Shown here: positions 1-5,423 of the stretch, one piece after another
Position numbering within the stretch: the stretch's first letter is position 1
How the letters are laid out: each line of letters begins with the position of its first letter
Source of the DNA: Porphyromonadaceae bacterium UBA3327
GTDB taxonomy: Bacteria > Bacteroidota > Bacteroidia > Bacteroidales > Muribaculaceae
Assembly: GCA_002361155.1 (NCBI GenBank)
Contig: DERZ01000055.1
Location: forward strand, 27,982-33,404
Direction: 5' to 3'
DNA: 5,423 nucleotides
Program-made: the position numbers and the translations under genes
Notes under the pieces: model-generated
The model's input: the letters and a program-made list of their open reading frames with translations, nothing else
What the model was told of the DNA's origin: nothing
Databases searched by the model: none

Positions 1-1394
1 ACATCCCAGGGATTCTCTTCGAGCTGCTTGTGGCCGAGCGAGAGACGACGGTTGTCCTTGTCGATCTCGAGCACCTGCACCTCGATGTCGTTGCCAACCT
101 GTGTGAACTCCGAGGGATGTTTGATTTTCTTTGTCCAGCTGAGGTCTGAGATGTGGATGAGACCGTCCACTCCCTCTTCGATCTCGACGAACACGCCGAA
201 GTGGGTGAAGTTGCGGACTTTCGCGGTGTGGCGGCTGCCGATGGCGTATTTGGTCTCGATGTCCTCCCAGGGATCTTTCTTAAGCTGCTTGAGACCGAGG
301 CTCATCTTGCGCTCCTCGCGGTCGAGGGTGAGGACCACTGCCTCTACCTCGTCGCCGGCCTTGAGGAAGTCCTGCGCGCTGCGGAGGTGCTGGCTCCAGC
401 TCATCTCGCTCACGTGGATAAGTCCCTCCACGCCGGGCTGTACCTCTACGAAAGCACCGTAGTCGGCCATAACCACTACGCGGCCCCTGACATGGTCGCC
501 CACCTTGAGTGTCTGGTCCAGATTGTCCCAGGGATGGGGTACAAGCTGCTTGATACCGAGAGCGATGCGCTTCTTCTCGTTGTCGAAGTCGAGGATAACG
601 ACCTTGATGTCCTGATCAAGCTCAACAACCTCGTGGGGATCCGAAACACGACCCCAGCTGAGGTCGGTGATGTGGACGAGACCGTCCACGCCGCCGAGGT
701 CCACGAACACGCCGTAGGCGGTGATGTTCTTCACCTTGCCCTCGAGCACCTGACCCTTCTCCAGCCTGGAGATAATCTCTTTCTTCTGCTGCTCGAGCTC
801 GGCCTCGATCAGAGCCTTGTGGCTGACCACCACGTTTTTATATTCCTGGTTGATTTTGACAACCTTGAATTCCATAGTCTTGTCGACGAATACATCGTAG
901 TCGCGGATGGGGCGCACGTCGATCTGCGAGCCGGGCAGGAACGCCTCGATGCCGAAGACATCGACGATCATACCGCCCTTGGTGCGGCTCTTGACATAAC
1001 CCTTGATGACCTCGTCGTTCTGGAGAGCCTCGTTGACGCGGTCCCAGCTGCGGGTCTGGCAGGCTTTCTTGTGCGAGAGACGGAGCTGGCCGTTCTTGTC
1101 CTCGAGGGTCTCGATGTAGACTTCCACCTCATCGCCTACCTTCAGGTCGGGATTGTAGCGGAATTCGCTTACGGGGATGATGGCGTCGGATTTCATGCCG
1201 ATATCCACGCGTACCTCACGCTTGGTAATCGACTTGACAGTGCCGGTTACAACTTCATTTTCCTTGGCCGTCTTAAGAGACTCGTCGTAGGTGCTTGCAA
1301 GTTCCTCGCGGCTCTTCGAACCGGCCGTGTTGCCATTCTCGTAGGCGTCCCAATCGAAATCTTTGATCGGAGTTTGAATTTTTAATTCAGACAT
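1..1394 (-). CDS. rpsA: 30S ribosomal protein S1, 3'-truncated by window edge
   Basis: Ribosomal protein S1 binds single-stranded mRNA through repeated OB-fold S1 domains and helps the 30S subunit load unstructured leaders. Reading leftward from the ATG at 1394-1392, 464 codons are visible before the edge, with no stop. Five S1 domains can be read: two divergent N-terminal ones (about residues 45-110 and 127-193) and three canonical ones (about 213-283, 298-370, 385-457). The canonical ones carry the signature Y/F-G-x-F-V ... G-V-(D/E)-G-L-(V/I)-H-(I/V)-S/T-(D/E)-x-S-W starting at Y227, Y312 and F399. Each ends in L-G-x-K-Q-L followed by P-W (279-289, 366-376, 453-463). A sixth domain is expected outside the window, since S1 of this phylum is normally longer. 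The start has no close Shine-Dalgarno; the leader is AT-rich. It is transcribed divergently from the lipoprotein gene. The family call is very secure. Confidence 0.97.
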   Translation of the reverse strand, partial: MSELKIQTPIKDFDWDAYENGNTAGSKSREELASTYDESLKTAKENEVVTGTVKSITKREVRVDIGMKSDAIIPVSEFRYNPDLKVGDEVEVYIETLEDKNGQLRLSHKKACQTRSWDRVNEALQNDEVIKGYVKSRTKGGMIVDVFGIEAFLPGSQIDVRPIRDYDVFVDKTMEFKVVKINQEYKNVVVSHKALIEAELEQQKKEIISRLEKGQVLEGKVKNITAYGVFVDLGGVDGLVHITDLSWGRVSDPHEVVELDQDIKVVILDFDNEKKRIALGIKQLVPHPWDNLDQTLKVGDHVRGRVVVMADYGAFVEVQPGVEGLIHVSEMSWSQHLRSAQDFLKAGDEVEAVVLTLDREERKMSLGLKQLKKDPWEDIETKYAIGSRHTAKVRNFTHFGVFVEIEEGVDGLIHISDLSWTKKIKHPSEFTQVGNDIEVQVLEIDKDNRRLSLGHKQLEENPWD

Positions 1395-1429
1395 TAAAAA
1401 TAGTTAATAATATGGTTAATAATTCTCTC

Positions 1430-1452
1430 CTTGTGGCAATCGTCGCCACAAG
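1430..1452 (-). promoter_or_regulatory. Hairpin at the 5' end of the rpsA leader
   Basis: CTTGTGGC (1430-1437) and GCCACAAG (1445-1452) form a perfect 8-bp inverted repeat around a 7-nt loop. It lies only about 5 nt downstream of the rpsA -7 box, so the predicted mRNA starts at or within a few bases of the stem. It is not followed by a T-run in the rpsA direction, so it is not a terminator. It could be a 5'-end stabilising stem-loop, a regulatory RNA structure, or a DNA operator at the start site. Confidence 0.55.
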
Positions 1453-1457
1453 CGGCA

Positions 1458-1489
1458 CAAAGTTAGGTCTTTATTTCCGATTTTCCAAA
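1458..1489 (-). promoter_or_regulatory. rpsA promoter (Bacteroidota -33/-7 type)
   Basis: On the minus strand a perfect -7 box TAACTTTG lies at 1465-1458. It is preceded by TTTG at 1489-1486, with a spacer of exactly 20 bp, inside a run of T. This fits the TTTG / TAnnTTTG consensus known for the primary sigma factor of Bacteroides. The predicted transcription start is near 1451-1454, giving an rpsA leader of roughly 60 nt. The site is read from sequence; the start point is inferred. Confidence 0.78.
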
Positions 1490-1505
1490 AAAAAACATAA
1501 CTTTG
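1474..1505 (+). promoter_or_regulatory. Promoter for the lipoprotein/barrel gene pair
   Basis: A perfect -7 box TAACTTTG lies at 1498-1505. A near-match -33 element TTTC (consensus TTTG) lies at 1474-1477 with a 20-bp spacer. The predicted start is near 1512, leaving a long leader of about 125 nt before the ATG at 1637. The element overlaps the oppositely oriented rpsA promoter over 1474-1489. The weak -33 lowers confidence slightly. Confidence 0.65.
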
Positions 1506-1597
1506 CATTGAATAAGAGGAATAATTCCTGTTTCAAGCCGTCTTTACACGAATTTGATTCATGGAAAGGCTTTTTTGAAGTCCATTTCATTGAAAGT

Positions 1598-1627
1598 TAA
1601 ATTCAAATACGACTCTCTAAATTCAAA
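1598..1627 (+). repeat. Direct repeat TAAATTCAAA x2 in the lipoprotein leader
   Basis: TAAATTCAAA occurs at 1598-1607 and again, identically, at 1618-1627. The start-to-start spacing is exactly 20 bp, about two DNA helical turns. The second copy ends 9 nt before the ATG at 1637. It may be a tandem protein-binding site or an AT-rich translation-initiation region. In such AT-rich DNA it could also be chance. Confidence 0.5.
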
Positions 1628-1636
1628 CATTGTATT

Positions 1637-2074
1637 ATGAAAAATTATTTGAAATCTCTTGCGGCTTCGGCCGTGCTTTTTCTGGCTGTGGCGGTTCCGG
1701 CCGTGTCCCTCACTTCCTGCGCCGGATCCTACGACAAAGTGGCCGGGAAGATCGAGAACAGAGACTCGCTTTCCCAGAAGGATTATGAAATGATGTTCGA
1801 TTATGTCGATGAGGCCATGGATGCAGTGGATCGCGTGTCGGAGAAATATAAGAACGATCCGGTCAGACTTCAGACCGAAATGAATGCCGTAAATGAAAAG
1901 TACGGACATCTCGAGGATTTCGTCAATGCCATCACGGATGCTGACAACGCGGGCAAACTCGATAAGGAGAACGCCGGGAAACTTGAGCTTCTGCAGCGCC
2001 GCCTTCTGAAGATGATGGGCCTCGATCCCGACGAACTGATGAAGGAGACGGCTCCCGACGCTGAAAATATTTGA
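1637..2074 (+). CDS. Small helical lipoprotein of unknown function
   Basis: A 145-residue protein with a lipoprotein signal peptide: positive N-terminus (K2, K6), hydrophobic core about residues 8-24, and lipobox L25-T-S-C28. After C28 the mature protein (about 117 residues) is hydrophilic and appears almost entirely helical, rich in D, E, K and M, with no recognised domain. It contains a long amphipathic stretch at about 46-100 and another at about 107-136. Residues just after the lipid cysteine (AGSYDK) lack the acidic K-D/E-D/E pattern known as a surface-export signal in Bacteroidota. A periplasm-facing location is therefore more likely, though this is inference. The start is supported by the signal peptide and an A/T-rich upstream region. 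It lies 38 bp upstream of the barrel-like gene on the same strand, so cotranscription is likely. I do not recognise a characterised family. Confidence 0.88.
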   Translation: MKNYLKSLAASAVLFLAVAVPAVSLTSCAGSYDKVAGKIENRDSLSQKDYEMMFDYVDEAMDAVDRVSEKYKNDPVRLQTEMNAVNEKYGHLEDFVNAITDADNAGKLDKENAGKLELLQRRLLKMMGLDPDELMKETAPDAENI

Positions 2075-2112
2075 ATGATGATCATAAGAAATACCATTAT
2101 AATCTAATAATT

Positions 2113-2985
2113 ATGAAAAGACTTTTACTTGCCGCCGCGTGCGGCCTCGCCGCCTTCGGGGCATATTCCCAGGGAGACGCTTCCATCTGGAAAAACAACA
2201 AGGGTATTACCGTCGGTTTCATCACCCACCAGAGCCTGACCAATGACGACTTTATGGAAGAACTCGGTATGAAATTGCCTTTCCAGTACAACAGTTCTTA
2301 CGGATTCGGTTTCACCACCGGCAACACCTATCTCTGGCCGAAGGGAGAAGGCTGGGCCGGCAACCGCATCAAGGTGGGAGTGGATGTCCGCTGGTTCGAT
2401 GTCAGCTTCGTGAAGTACAACAAGTATCCGAAAATCGGCGGCGTGGACCTGAAAAATTTCGTAGGTGCTCTCGATGATATATTCGGACCGGAATACTCCC
2501 GTGCTCCGGGAGACTTCGACGGCGATTGGGGTTGGGGTGAAGATGAGGATGATGGATATGACGACTTTGCCGACGACTTCATGGACAAGATCGGCAACAT
2601 GCAGGTGCAGATCGGCATGGGTGTCGGTCCGTCGGTGTCGATTGCCCCTCTGGCTCATCTTGACAATGCCGCCCGATTCCTTCGGGTGAATATATACGGC
2701 CACTTCGATCCGCAGGCGTCGGTGGTGATCTCCAAGGATTATCAGGGTGACCTCCACGGATCGTGGGCATTCCTGCCGACATGGGATTTCGGAGGCAACA
2801 TACAATGGAAGAATTTCGTGGTCGGAGTGGAAGGCCGCTGGGGTTCCGCCAAATATTCCGATATCTCCGGAGGTGACGAAATGGACTTCGATGATGATAT
2901 TCCGGGCCTTTCGGATATTGTCAGAAGCAACAAGGTCAGCTGGCGCAACGCATCTTTCCGCGTGAACGTAGGATTCCGCTTCTGA
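2113..2985 (+). CDS. Putative outer-membrane beta-barrel protein with acidic insert
   Basis: A 290-residue secreted protein of unknown function. The ATG at 2113 is chosen because it opens directly onto a signal peptide (M-K-R-L-L-L, hydrophobic to about 17, likely cleavage after Y-S-Q20). A TTG start at 2071 in the same frame would put 14 polar residues before it. Barrel-like features are alternating hydrophobic/polar strands with many G, Y, F and W (about 31-40, 62-74, 85-103, 161-178, 187-207, 216-246, 274-290) and a C-terminal aromatic residue (G-F-R-F290). Residues 134-158 hold 13 D/E out of 25 and contain D-x-D-G-D. A second acidic patch spans about 255-262. These are likely loops and might bind cations; that is inference. 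No enzyme motif is visible. It probably shares a transcript with the lipoprotein gene, as no separate promoter is evident in the 38-bp gap. Confidence 0.85.
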   Translation: MKRLLLAAACGLAAFGAYSQGDASIWKNNKGITVGFITHQSLTNDDFMEELGMKLPFQYNSSYGFGFTTGNTYLWPKGEGWAGNRIKVGVDVRWFDVSFVKYNKYPKIGGVDLKNFVGALDDIFGPEYSRAPGDFDGDWGWGEDEDDGYDDFADDFMDKIGNMQVQIGMGVGPSVSIAPLAHLDNAARFLRVNIYGHFDPQASVVISKDYQGDLHGSWAFLPTWDFGGNIQWKNFVVGVEGRWGSAKYSDISGGDEMDFDDDIPGLSDIVRSNKVSWRNASFRVNVGFRF

Positions 2986-3022
2986 TTTCTATGTTATAAC
3001 TGTAAAGTATAAAGCAAGATAA

Positions 3023-3055
3023 AAACCGGACCGCTCACTGAAAGCGGTCCGGTTT
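3023..3055. terminator. Bidirectional intrinsic terminator
   Basis: A perfect 13-bp inverted repeat (3023-3035 and 3043-3055) encloses a 7-nt loop. The stem core is CCGGACCGCT and its flanks are A/T. On the minus strand the stem is followed by a run of five T (AAAAA at 3021-3025 on plus). On the plus strand it ends in TTTC and then an AT-rich stretch. It lies 37 bp past the barrel gene stop and 21 bp past the HAD gene stop, as expected for a shared terminator between converging genes. Confidence 0.9.
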
Positions 3056-3076
3056 CTATATTTAAGGCAGCGGGCT

Positions 3077-3877
3077 TCAGCCTCTGCTCAAAAGTCCGAG
3101 ATGCTGCAGGGCATGCACCACGCCGTGCTTGCGGACATCGGTGGTGACATAGTCGGCGGCCTCTTTCACCTGCTGCGGGGCGTTGCCCATGGCCACTCCG
3201 GTGCCGCAGAGACGAAGCATCGGGATGTCGTTGTCGCCGTCACCGAACGCCACGGCCTCTTCTTTACGGAGTCCGAAGTATTCAAGCATCTTCGCCACTC
3301 CCTCTCCCTTGTCGCTCCCTTTGGGGACGATGTCGCAGAAGAGAGGATTCCAGCTTGTTGGCTCGCAGTCCGGAAGGATCTCCTTGAACAGTCCGACTCT
3401 GCTCCGGTCCTCTTCCGTGCCGAAGGCCATCAGCTGTACTATCTCCTTGCCGTCGGCTTCGGATATGGGCCTTACCGGAGTGGAGGGGAGATTCAGCAGC
3501 CGGCATGCCGCAGTTACTTCCGGAATCTCGCGTGTGATGAAGATGCCCCCGGCGGCCGGAACCACTGAAAAAGCCAGGTCGCTTTCCGGAGCGAACGAGA
3601 TAAGGCGGCTGATGCTTGCATGTTCTATCGGACGGATATGAATAAGCGTGCGTTTGTCGGCGAGGAGGACCATGGCTCCGTTTGCAGTGACATAGCCGTC
3701 GAATTCGGTGTCGCCGAGATTGTCTATCCATTCGAGGTGTCGCCCGGTGGCTATGAATACTTTCACTCCGTCGGCACGCACCTGGCGGATGGCCTCCCTT
3801 ATTTCGGCCGGAATGCCGCGGTCGCCGAACGGAACCAATGTCCCGTCGATATCAAAAAATATTGCCTTGATACTCAT
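3077..3877 (-). CDS. Cof-type HAD-superfamily phosphatase
   Basis: A 266-residue cytosolic phosphohydrolase of the Cof/YidA-like HAD class (C2 cap). All four HAD motifs are present. Motif I is D9-I-D11-G-T (nucleophile D9, acid/base D11). Motif II is I-A-T44-G-R. Motif III is K190 in S-D-K-G-E-G-V. Motif IV is G-D213-G-D-N-D217, which binds Mg2+. The cap inserted between motifs II and III spans about residues 80-185. Length and motif order are typical and nothing is missing. Relatives dephosphorylate sugar phosphates, FMN or pyridoxal phosphate, but substrate cannot be read from sequence, so no gene symbol is given. The ATG at 3877-3875 gives motif I at the usual distance from the N-terminus. 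It lies 15 bp downstream of the MATE gene, so it is probably the second gene of that operon, and it ends just before the shared terminator. Confidence 0.95.
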   Translation of the reverse strand: MSIKAIFFDIDGTLVPFGDRGIPAEIREAIRQVRADGVKVFIATGRHLEWIDNLGDTEFDGYVTANGAMVLLADKRTLIHIRPIEHASISRLISFAPESDLAFSVVPAAGGIFITREIPEVTAACRLLNLPSTPVRPISEADGKEIVQLMAFGTEEDRSRVGLFKEILPDCEPTSWNPLFCDIVPKGSDKGEGVAKMLEYFGLRKEEAVAFGDGDNDIPMLRLCGTGVAMGNAPQQVKEAADYVTTDVRKHGVVHALQHLGLLSRG

Positions 3878-3892
3878 TTATGATCTGTCTTG

Positions 3893-5227
3893 TTATGCGG
3901 TTTTGACTGAGGTCGTGATGTGTGAGGGTGAGAATACCCGTGGAGAGAGGGCGGCGAGGATTGTTCCCCGTCCGGCAAGGTAGGCGAGGAATGCTGTCCA
4001 TAGTCTGCCGTTGTCGGGAAGTGCGATCCCGTCGGTGTGGATGAAGCATATTCCGAAGAACAGCAGTGCGGAGACTGCGGTTGCCGCGAGCATTGTGCGG
4101 GTGGCGGTCAGTCCGATGTAGAATCCGTCGAAGATGAATGCAGCCACGGTGAGCGGCGGGATAAGCGTCAGCCACAGGTAATAGTTGCGGATGTCGGCCC
4201 GGACAGTCGGGCTGTCGGTGATCAGTGCCACTATAGGGTCCGGAGCGAAACAGTAAATGCCGAAGAAAAGCGCGGCTATCGCCGCCGACCACCATAGGAG
4301 CGCGTTACGGCTGCGGCGGAGCATCCCGAAGTCGCGGGCTCCGGCAAATCTGCCGGTGAGCGCCTCGGCGGTGAATGCGAGACCGTCCATGAAAAAGGAG
4401 AAGAAATTGAAGAACTGCATCATCACGGCGTTGGCGGCAAGCGTCAGCGCACCGAGACGCGAGCCGATTGCCGTGACACCGAGCGAGACGGCCATGATGG
4501 CGGCCGACCGGAAAAAGATGTCGCTGTTCACGCGGAAGAAACGGCCGAGGCCTTCTCTGTCGGTGAAGACATCACGGAACGGAATCCAGAGTTTTCCGCC
4601 GGCCTTGCGGCGCGCGAGGATGAGCGCGAGAAGAAGTCCCAGCCAGTTGGCCGAAAGCGTTCCGATCGCCACTCCGATGAACCCGGTGTGGAATATGAGC
4701 ACCATCGTGAGGCTGATTGCGATATTTATCACGTTGGTGGCGATTGCCACTGTCATCGGTATCAATGTGGTCTGCATTCCGAAGAGCCATCCCTGCACGG
4801 CGTTGGTGGCCAGAAGTGCCGGGGCCGACATGAGGACGATGGTGTAATATCGCGATGCGAGCGAGCGTATCGGCTCGTCGGGCGAGATCAGGGTAAGGAG
4901 CATTTCCCTCAGTGGATACATCAGCAGGAGAAGCAGAGTTCCGATGGCGGCACCGAGCGTGACGGCACGGGAGAACACCGTCCGCAGCGCGACGGCGTCA
5001 TCCGCTCCGAAAGCCTGCGCAGTGAGTCCTGTGGTTCCCATCCGCAGAAAACCGAACAGCCAGAATGTAACGTTGATCATCATCGACCCGACGGCAATGG
5101 CGCCGATGAAGCTGTCCGCGCCGAGATGGCCGGCTATCGCCGTGTCGCACAAGCCCAGCAGCGGCACCGTGATATTGCTCAGTATCGCCGGTACGCTCAG
5201 TCGTATTATCTCTCTGTTGATTCTCAT
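3893..5227 (-). CDS. MATE-family multidrug/Na+(H+) antiporter, DinF-type
   Basis: A 444-residue inner-membrane efflux protein of the MATE family, which exports organic compounds in exchange for Na+ or H+. Hydrophobic segments across the length fit the usual 12 helices. The first helix region carries V-P-x-x-x-S-N-I ... D28-T-A-I-A-G-H-L-G; D28 matches the helix-1 aspartate important in archaeal MATE structures. The two halves show internal symmetry: A-V-Q-G-W-L-F-G-M-Q (143-152) corresponds to F-D367-G-F-Y-I-G-L-T-A-T-R (366-377). Residues 279-293 (F-M-D-G ... A-E-A-L-T-G-R) resemble the DinF subgroup. Length is full and no motif looks broken. Substrate is unknown; assigning dinF by name would imply SOS control, for which I see no evidence. 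It is first in a two-gene operon with the HAD phosphatase. Confidence 0.94.
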   Translation of the reverse strand: MRINREIIRLSVPAILSNITVPLLGLCDTAIAGHLGADSFIGAIAVGSMMINVTFWLFGFLRMGTTGLTAQAFGADDAVALRTVFSRAVTLGAAIGTLLLLLMYPLREMLLTLISPDEPIRSLASRYYTIVLMSAPALLATNAVQGWLFGMQTTLIPMTVAIATNVINIAISLTMVLIFHTGFIGVAIGTLSANWLGLLLALILARRKAGGKLWIPFRDVFTDREGLGRFFRVNSDIFFRSAAIMAVSLGVTAIGSRLGALTLAANAVMMQFFNFFSFFMDGLAFTAEALTGRFAGARDFGMLRRSRNALLWWSAAIAALFFGIYCFAPDPIVALITDSPTVRADIRNYYLWLTLIPPLTVAAFIFDGFYIGLTATRTMLAATAVSALLFFGICFIHTDGIALPDNGRLWTAFLAYLAGRGTILAALSPRVFSPSHITTSVKTA

Positions 5228-5282
5228 TTCTGCATGTTGATCATTATCTCTGCTCCGATGGATTCATGTCTGGAATTCTCTG

Positions 5283-5314
5283 CAAAATTACGAATTATAA
5301 TCGGTTCCGGCAAA
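5283..5314 (-). promoter_or_regulatory. Promoter of the MATE-HAD operon
   Basis: On the minus strand the -7 box TAATTTTG lies at 5290-5283 and TTTG at 5314-5311, with a 20-bp spacer. This is the same geometry as the rpsA promoter. The predicted start near 5276-5279 gives a leader of about 50 nt to the ATG at 5227. A short dyad (CAAAA, 5 nt, TTTTG; 5311-5325) covers the -33 element and could be an operator or chance. Confidence 0.72.
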
Positions 5315-5363
5315 ACGGCCTTTTGTGTCAAACTGCACGTCCATGTAAATTTTTTCAGGCAAA

Positions 5364-5397
5364 ATTGTGTGGGTAAATGAAATACTTGTTAACTTTG
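5364..5397 (+). promoter_or_regulatory. Rightward promoter for a gene beyond the right edge
   Basis: A perfect -7 box TAACTTTG lies at 5390-5397, with ATTG at 5364-5367 as a candidate -33 element. The spacer of 22 bp is slightly long. The predicted start is near 5404. No start codon for the downstream gene is visible in the remaining bases, so its gene lies outside the window and would be divergent from the MATE operon. Confidence 0.55.
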
Positions 5398-5423
5398 CAT
5401 CACCTTAGATTTGCAGCGGCAAA

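Noticed and set aside
153..1385. A 410-codon open frame on the plus strand opposite rpsA
   Set aside because: It is an antisense shadow of a highly constrained gene: the minus-strand reading gives an unmistakable S1 protein with repeated domains. The plus-strand product is low-complexity in L, V, D and H, with no recognisable domain or signal.
1425..1432. AAGGAGAG on the minus strand as an rpsA Shine-Dalgarno
   Set aside because: It ends about 30 nt before the ATG, too far for normal use, and its 5' bases are paired in the leader hairpin. Bacteroidota seldom use Shine-Dalgarno pairing.
1534..1575. Possible attenuator in the lipoprotein leader (AAGCC ... GGCTT followed by T-run)
   Set aside because: The stem is only 5 bp with a loop of about 29 nt. 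Competing weak pairings such as ATGGA/TCCAT (1561-1585) are equally likely, so there is no convincing terminator hairpin.
1412..1600. A 62-codon plus-strand frame in the divergent intergenic region
   Set aside because: It runs through both promoters, the rpsA leader hairpin and the A-run. Its start lies upstream of the predicted plus-strand transcript start, and its product has no recognisable features.
2071..2112. TTG start giving a 14-residue longer barrel protein that overlaps the lipoprotein stop
   Set aside because: The extension is polar and would bury the signal peptide. The ATG at 2113 leads directly into a standard signal sequence and has an AT-rich leader typical of this phylum.
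2125..2805. Long minus-strand frames across the barrel gene, including one of 226 codons
   Set aside because: They are shadows of the plus-strand gene, which has a signal peptide, barrel-like composition, an upstream partner and a downstream terminator. The minus-strand frames have none of these.
4688..5380. Plus-strand frame of 230 codons over the MATE gene
   Set aside because: The product is rich in H, R, E, Q and C without domain features, and it is antisense to a clear transporter with conserved membrane motifs.

Overview
The window looks like chromosomal DNA from a Bacteroidales bacterium, perhaps Muribaculaceae-like. Three things support this. Start codons are preceded by AT-rich leaders with no well-placed Shine-Dalgarno sequence. 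Four promoter candidates carry the Bacteroidota -7 motif TAnnTTTG, three of them as TAACTTTG. The encoded proteins (a multi-domain S1 protein, a small lipoprotein, a barrel-like secreted protein, a DinF-type MATE transporter) resemble members of this order. The family-level placement is a guess.

Layout. Positions 1-1394 (minus strand) hold most of rpsA, ribosomal protein S1; its 3' end lies beyond the left edge. Positions 1395-1636 are a divergent intergenic region. The rpsA promoter (minus) and a promoter for the next gene pair (plus) overlap physically here. The predicted rpsA mRNA begins with a perfect 8-bp hairpin, followed by two copies of TTATTAAC. Positions 1637-2985 (plus) hold a two-gene unit: a small helical lipoprotein of unknown function, then a secreted protein that looks like an outer-membrane beta-barrel with a very acidic insert. 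A perfect 13-bp inverted repeat at 3023-3055 sits between this unit and the converging genes and probably terminates transcription from both sides. Positions 3077-5227 (minus) hold a two-gene operon: a DinF-type MATE efflux transporter, then 15 bp downstream a Cof-type HAD phosphatase. Positions 5228-5423 contain the promoter of that operon and, close to the right edge, a rightward promoter whose gene lies outside the window.

The genes form three transcription units with no obvious shared pathway: translation (rpsA), cell envelope (lipoprotein plus barrel), and efflux with phosphatase. I see no mobile element, CRISPR array, tRNA, rRNA or phage gene, and no evidence of a new defence or mobile system. 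The parts most worth a second look are the rpsA leader, the overlapping divergent promoters, and the uncharacterised lipoprotein/barrel pair. No stretch above 300 bases lacks a gene.
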